Shown here piece by piece: positions 60,249 through 64,000 of a stretch of DNA of 64,000 bases. The position numbers were made by a program, and so were the translations under genes. The notes under the pieces were generated by a model. It was not told where the DNA came from. It was given only the letters and a program-made list of their open reading frames with translations, and did not search any database. Numbering within the stretch: the first letter of the stretch is position 1; the number at the start of each line of letters is the position of its first letter. Source of the DNA: Hydrogenophaga sp. Its GTDB lineage: Bacteria > Pseudomonadota > Gammaproteobacteria > Burkholderiales > Burkholderiaceae_C. The DNA lies in the NCBI RefSeq assembly GCF_030373225.1, contig NZ_JAUCZG010000009.1, positions 62,001 through 126,000 of the forward strand, written 5' to 3'.

Positions 60249-60273
60249 CATCGACCACCATCTGCGAAACCCC

Positions 60274-61647
60274 ATGAAGAAACTGAACATGAAAAAAGCC
60301 GTTCGCACCGTCCCTTGCTTTGTCGACGCTGGCCAGGGGCCGCGCCAGCGCTCCAGCCCCCTCCTGGGGGGGCTGCTGCTGGCCGCCAGCCTGGGTCTTT
60401 CTGCCTGCGGGGGGAGTGGCGCGAGCAACCTCTCGGTTTCTGCGCGCGTTGAGGGCCTGCGCGAGGCCGGGCTGGTGCTGTCCCTGACGCCCCAGTCCGC
60501 GGCGTTCGCCATTGCCCCCAATGCCAGCAGCCACACCTTCTTCGACGTGGTGCCGAACTTTTCCCATGACATCACGGTGCGCAAACACCCGCTGAACCAG
60601 TTGTGCCAGGTGGTCAATGGGCGTGGCACGGCAGGAAGCGCCGCGGCCCAGGGCGCCAGCATCGTGTGCCAGCGGACCTTGCTCAACGACACCGGCAGCG
60701 AACTGGCGGACGATGGCGGAGAAGGGCGCGATGCGGTGGTCGCGTCCACCTTGACGAAAGTGGGCTCGGGTGACAAGGGCTTCGACTTCACCCGCCTGTG
60801 TGTGAAGGACGCAGGCGGTGCGGTGGAGGTCTGCAAAGGCCCACTCCCCAAATCGACGGCCGATGTCAACGCTGCGGTCAGCGCTGATCCGGGCGGCTGG
60901 GTGTGCACGCGCGACAACGTCACCGGCCTCGTCTGGCGTGTTCACGACCCAGCCGGAAACGACGGTTTGTGTGGCATCCCAGCCGGCGAATGGTTTCTTC
61001 CGTCCAGCCATGAGCTGGCCAGCGTTCTCGATCTCGGCAGGTTCAACCCCGCTCTTTCACAAGACTACCTGCCGCATTTGGGAAGTGAGAATTACCAGGT
61101 GACGATGTCTGGCGGCACGTTCTTTTATCTTCAGGCAGGTGACGGAACAGTTGCGAAGGGTCTTGCTCTCCCGGTCATGGTGGCCCGCTCGAAAGCGCTC
61201 ACTTCGTCCTTCACGCAGGTCAGCAAGCCAGAGGACCGGTTGTTCGTATCGGGCAGCCTGGAATTGATGTGGCACCTGCCCGCGAGCCCGGCGCAGGCCA
61301 CGTACGAACAAGCCAGGTCGGACGCCGCCGCTCTCAAGGTGGGCGGCCACAACGATTGGCGTTTGCCCAACCAGAAGGAGCTGATGAGCCTGTTCGATCG
61401 CGACCACGGTTGTGTCACCGAGGGCTGTGTGCCTCTGGCGTACCTGCCGCCCGACAGCGCAGCCGGCGAGGCCTTCTGGAGCAGCACGGTGTTTGCTGGC
61501 GATGTCATTCCGGCCAACAGCGACAAGAGCCGCTGGCTTCTGGCCCCGGTCGCGGGTGGATTCACCACGGAGTTCAGAAGCCCCTATCTGTCAGGGCGTG
61601 CCATCTTTGTGCGCAACCTGTCTGGAGACGAGGTGCCCGGCCCCTGA
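60274..61647 (+). CDS. DUF1566 (Lcl C-terminal-like) lipoprotein
   Basis: The product is 457 aa from the ATG at 60274. An upstream in-frame start at 60184 lies inside the giant gene and is less likely, and the ATG at 60289 is also possible. The signal ends in LGLSAC (Cys45 from this start), followed by GGSG, so the protein is a predicted lipoprotein with an unusually long N-region. The C-terminal half has the DUF1566 pattern twice: CTRDNVTGLVWRV with WFLPSSHELASVL, then GHNDWRLPNQKELMSLFDR with AFWSSTVFA and GRAIFVRNL. This domain is common on surface proteins, and its activity is not established. It starts 26 bp after the giant gene, so it is probably in the same transcript and may help anchor or display that protein. 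Confidence 0.85.
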   Translation: MKKLNMKKAVRTVPCFVDAGQGPRQRSSPLLGGLLLAASLGLSACGGSGASNLSVSARVEGLREAGLVLSLTPQSAAFAIAPNASSHTFFDVVPNFSHDITVRKHPLNQLCQVVNGRGTAGSAAAQGASIVCQRTLLNDTGSELADDGGEGRDAVVASTLTKVGSGDKGFDFTRLCVKDAGGAVEVCKGPLPKSTADVNAAVSADPGGWVCTRDNVTGLVWRVHDPAGNDGLCGIPAGEWFLPSSHELASVLDLGRFNPALSQDYLPHLGSENYQVTMSGGTFFYLQAGDGTVAKGLALPVMVARSKALTSSFTQVSKPEDRLFVSGSLELMWHLPASPAQATYEQARSDAAALKVGGHNDWRLPNQKELMSLFDRDHGCVTEGCVPLAYLPPDSAAGEAFWSSTVFAGDVIPANSDKSRWLLAPVAGGFTTEFRSPYLSGRAIFVRNLSGDEVPGP

Positions 61648-61872
61648 CGACCGGCGCCCACGTGTTGTGTGACGCTCGACTCGGCAGCCGTGTCATGTCC
61701 GACAACAGCGTGTCATTTGTCTCATTTGTTTGATTTTGTTGGTCGTATAAATGTCGCAAGTATCATTTTTGCTGGATTATCAGGTTCTATTGGGGGAGCG
61801 TTCATGAGGTGATGAGTCTGGAGCTGAGTTGGTGTTTTTGATTATTTGAATTCTTTTGTTTTAGGAAAATAC
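61648..61872. promoter_or_regulatory. AT-rich upstream region of the SapC-family gene
   Basis: This 225-bp gap becomes AT-rich after about 61710. TCATTTGT occurs twice, at 61713-61720 and 61722-61729, and the related TGTCATGT lies at 61691. TATAAA (61746-61751) is a good -10 candidate, but no clear -35 stands 17 bp upstream. AGGA at 61863-61866 is the ribosome-binding site. The sapC gene may therefore have its own promoter rather than depend on the giant transcript. Confidence 0.45.
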
Positions 61873-62610
61873 ATGTTTGAGAAATTGGTTCCCGTCAACA
61901 AAGACCGTCACGCGGGCAAGAAGGTCAAGCAGATCTCTGGTTTCAAGTTTGCTTCCCAGTTCCACATCGCCTCGGTCATGGCGCACGAGTTTGTGCGCGC
62001 CTCTGCCATCTACCCGGTGGTCTTTCTGGAAGACAAGGAAAAAGACGAGTTCCGCCCGGTCGCGCTGATGGGCCTGGACGGCGGTGAAAACCTGTTTGTT
62101 GACGGCGCCGGCAAATGGCAGGCCTCCTACATTCCCGCCATCATCCGTCGCTACCCCTTTGCATTGGCATCGACCGATCAGGAAGGCCAGTTCACGGTGT
62201 GCATCGATGAGGCCAGCGCACTGGTCAACGATGACGAAGGCGCTCCGCTGTTCGACGAACAGGGCGAACCCGCAGAGGCGCTGGAAAACGTGAAGCGTTA
62301 CCTGGGCGAGCTGCAGCAGATGGACACCTTCACCAAGGCGTTCTGCAAGTACCTGGCCGAGCACAACATGTTCACGCCGCTGAACATGCGGGTGCGACAA
62401 GCCGATCAGGTCAAGAACATCACCGGCTGCTACGTGGTGAACGAAGAGCGCCTGAACAATTTGTCCGACGAGCGTTTCCTCGAACTGCGCAAGACCCGCT
62501 ACCTGCCCGCGCTGTACGCGCACCTGGGCTCGCTGGCCCAGATCGAGCGTTTGATCATGCTCAAGGACGGGCGCACCGGCATCAGCACCGCCGACGCCAG
62601 CGAGAGCTGA
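61873..62610 (+). CDS. SapC-family protein
   Basis: The product is 245 aa from the ATG at 61873, with AGGA 6 nt upstream. An in-frame start at 61846 lacks such a site. The family pattern is present: an N-terminal LVPVNKDRHAGKKVK, ASVMAHEFVRASAIYPVVF, then LMGLDGGENLF, WQASYIPAIIRRYPFAL, and a C-terminal LPALYAHLGSLAQIERLI. The family is named after a Campylobacter fetus surface-layer locus gene and is frequently found near type I secretion genes. Its biochemical role is unknown. No signal peptide is visible, so it is probably cytoplasmic. Placement between the giant protein and a TolC-like gene supports a role in surface-protein export. Confidence 0.88.
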   Translation: MFEKLVPVNKDRHAGKKVKQISGFKFASQFHIASVMAHEFVRASAIYPVVFLEDKEKDEFRPVALMGLDGGENLFVDGAGKWQASYIPAIIRRYPFALASTDQEGQFTVCIDEASALVNDDEGAPLFDEQGEPAEALENVKRYLGELQQMDTFTKAFCKYLAEHNMFTPLNMRVRQADQVKNITGCYVVNEERLNNLSDERFLELRKTRYLPALYAHLGSLAQIERLIMLKDGRTGISTADASES

Positions 62611-62624
62611 TACGACCGCATCTC

Positions 62625-62690
62625 AAGGCGCCCAGGGGCGCTTTGCGAAAGGCCGGCACGGTGGACTGTGCTGGCCTCTTTCTGTTTGTA
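62625..62690 (+). terminator. Double hairpin terminator after the SapC-family gene
   Basis: The first hairpin (62625-62644) pairs AAGGCGCC with GGCGCTTT, including one G-U pair, around a CAGG loop. The second pairs GGCCGGCAC (62651-62659) with GTGCTGGCC (62668-62676), with one G-U pair and an A-T closing pair, around an 8-nt loop. It is followed by the T-rich TCTTTCTGTTT. The second is a good intrinsic terminator. Confidence 0.7.
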
Positions 62691-62712
62691 CAACCGCTGA
62701 ATCCTGCCTCCC

Positions 62713-64000
62713 ATGAAATTGCTGTTTCTCGTTGCGGTGTGTGTCGTCCCCGCGTTGGCGCTGGCCAATGCCCCTGCCCCTGTCCCGTCTCCCGGTCCCG
62801 ACGCAACGAGCCCGGCGCCTGCAGCTTCCCCGGCCGACAGCCTCGGGCCCAACACACCGCTGACCCCCCAGGCGCTGGTGCGCCTGGTCGCTGTTCGCAA
62901 TGCCGCTGCGGTGAATGCCGGGCTGCAGCAAGCCGTCAGCAGCCGACTTTTCGAGGCGGAACAGGCTCTGTACAGCCCCAGACTGCTGGCCCGCGTCCGG
63001 ACCGACAGCGTCAACCGGCCGCGCAGCACCGACGAATTCACGCAACTGACGGAGCTGATCAATCCCGGCGGGCCTCTGCTGGCGCGGTACAAGACCCTGG
63101 ACGTCGGTTTCCAGTTCAAGTTGCCCAGCGGTGCGTTGCTGGACCTCTCGCACCAGCTCAACGACCGCAAGAGCAACCTGTTTTTGCCGCCCAACAGCGT
63201 GGAGTACGCCGGCACCTTGAGTCTGGTGCTCAAGCAGCCCCTGCTGCGCAACGCGGGTCGCAGCGCGACCGAGGCCGATCTGCGCATCGCCGAGCTCGAT
63301 GCACAGCTGGATGTGCAGCGTTTCTCCAAGGAGGTGCTGGAATCGGCGGGTGAGGGCATGAACGTCTTCTGGCAGCTTCACCGCGCCATTGAAGGCTTGT
63401 CGCTGCGGGAGGTTTCCATGGGCTCGCTGCGCAAATTGTCGGCCGATGTCGCCAGCCGGGTGGACGCCGGATTTGCCCCCCGAACCGAGCTGCTCGACAT
63501 GCGGATTGCCCTGAGCGCGCGCGAGACCGAACTGGTGCGTGCACAGCGTGCGGTGCTCGAGTCGCAGTCGCGCATGCGCGGCGTGCTCAACCTGGGGGCT
63601 GACACACCGGCAGAAGCCAGCTTCGTGCCGCAGCTCCCGTCGGTGGTGGCCCCCATCACCCGTGAGGAGGTGAGCCTGCGCCTTGAGAAAGCCCGATCGT
63701 CCTGGCCTGTTCTGCAGCTGGCCTTGTTGCGTCGGCAGCAGGAAGGCATCCGCCTGCAGTTTGCCCGCAACCAGGCCTTGCCCGATCTGAGCCTGGAGCT
63801 CGGGTTCAATCACAACAGCCTGCGAGACCGGCTCAACCAGACCTGGAAGGACAGCTTCTCGAACAAGCACCCGGGCTGGTTTGCTGCGATCAGCCTGGAC
63901 ATGCCACTGAACAACCAGCGCGGCGATGCCCGCCTGGCCGCCCAGACCGTGCGCGTGGAACAGGCCGATGCGGAAGTGCAGGCCGCTGACCGCTCGCTCA
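62713..64000 (+). CDS. TolC-like outer-membrane efflux protein, N-terminal part
   Basis: The frame is open from the ATG at 62713 to the right edge (429 codons), so the C-terminus is missing. A signal peptide (about residues 1-18, LVAVCVVPALALA) is followed by a Pro/Ala linker. Outer-membrane efflux features follow: a helix with LTPQALVRLVAVRNAAAVNA, a strand region LDVGFQFKLPSGALLDLSH, LSLVLKQPLLRNAGR at about residue 170, long helices, and a second-half start LPDLSLELGFNHN with ISLDMPLNNQRGDARLAAQ. TolC-type proteins form the outer-membrane channel of type I secretion or efflux systems. Next to SapC and a giant RTX-containing protein, the secretion role is favoured. It begins about 22 nt after the terminator. 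Confidence 0.88.
   Translation, partial: MKLLFLVAVCVVPALALANAPAPVPSPGPDATSPAPAASPADSLGPNTPLTPQALVRLVAVRNAAAVNAGLQQAVSSRLFEAEQALYSPRLLARVRTDSVNRPRSTDEFTQLTELINPGGPLLARYKTLDVGFQFKLPSGALLDLSHQLNDRKSNLFLPPNSVEYAGTLSLVLKQPLLRNAGRSATEADLRIAELDAQLDVQRFSKEVLESAGEGMNVFWQLHRAIEGLSLREVSMGSLRKLSADVASRVDAGFAPRTELLDMRIALSARETELVRAQRAVLESQSRMRGVLNLGADTPAEASFVPQLPSVVAPITREEVSLRLEKARSSWPVLQLALLRRQQEGIRLQFARNQALPDLSLELGFNHNSLRDRLNQTWKDSFSNKHPGWFAAISLDMPLNNQRGDARLAAQTVRVEQADAEVQAADRSL

Noticed and set aside
17925..60248. Giant gene as a polyketide or nonribosomal peptide synthetase
   Set aside because: No ketosynthase, acyltransferase, adenylation, condensation or carrier motif was seen; the protein is low in charge and made of beta-repeat sequence.
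17925..60248. Giant protein as a type V autotransporter or two-partner (FHA/TpsA) exoprotein
   Set aside because: There is no ESPR or Sec signal, no TPS domain at the N-terminus and no C-terminal beta-barrel or YadA-type anchor, and no TpsB-like gene in the window. The haemagglutinin-like middle alone is not enough.
60184..60273. Upstream start of the DUF1566 lipoprotein inside the giant gene
   Set aside because: It would add a hydrophilic N-terminus before the signal sequence and overlap the giant gene by 65 bp; a start at 60274 or 60289 is more sensible.

Overview
The window is GC-rich and looks like a betaproteobacterium of the order Burkholderiales, most likely Comamonadaceae-like. This is inferred from the flgCDEFGHIJKL order, the betaproteobacterial style of MotA/MotB and the codon use; there is no rRNA or other phylogenetic marker here. 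No tRNA, rRNA, CRISPR array, transposase or phage gene was seen.

Region 1 (1-13858, + strand) is a tightly packed flagellar operon: the end of flgC, then flgD, flgE, flgF, flgG, flgH, flgI, flgJ, flgK and flgL, followed by motA and motB, two small exported proteins (one with Sel1 repeats) and flhB. Many junctions are ATGA, GTGA or TGATG overlaps, so translation is probably coupled. Several components are unusual. FlgE carries an Ala-rich insert of about 300 residues, FlgJ has only the rod-binding half, and the FlgK and FlgL N-termini are divergent. This may be a specialised or second flagellar system.

Region 2 (13880-17516) is a signalling module. A 7TMR-DISM sensor histidine kinase and an OmpR-type response regulator lie on the minus strand and overlap by 4 nt. 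A second, paralogous response regulator is divergent on the plus strand.

Region 3 (17517-60248) is a 408-bp non-coding region with an AT-rich island, followed by one uninterrupted 14,107-codon gene that fills two thirds of the window. Its product starts with a LEPR-XLL-like N-terminal motif and consists almost wholly of repeats. In order these are: a GxLxPGxSPG domain; nine copies of a roughly 350-aa unit, including an in-frame 2124-bp tandem duplication with no mismatch visible by eye; Gly/Ala-rich dyads; haemagglutinin-like beta-helix sequence; eleven roughly 175-aa units, some with Ca-binding loops; a long non-repetitive section; RTX-like nonapeptides; a second GxLxPGxSPG domain; more beta-helix; and an acidic tail. 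A small module ending in an aromatic-rich W-x-V signature interrupts the first half at least 14 times.

Region 4 (60249-64000) holds a DUF1566 lipoprotein, a SapC-family protein with a hairpin terminator behind it, and the first 429 codons of a TolC-like outer-membrane efflux protein. A giant Ca-binding repeat protein with no autotransporter barrel, next to SapC and a TolC-type protein, suggests a type I-secreted surface or S-layer-like adhesin locus. The inner-membrane ABC transporter and the adaptor would lie beyond the right edge. Control of this locus by the neighbouring DISM two-component system is a hypothesis based only on position.
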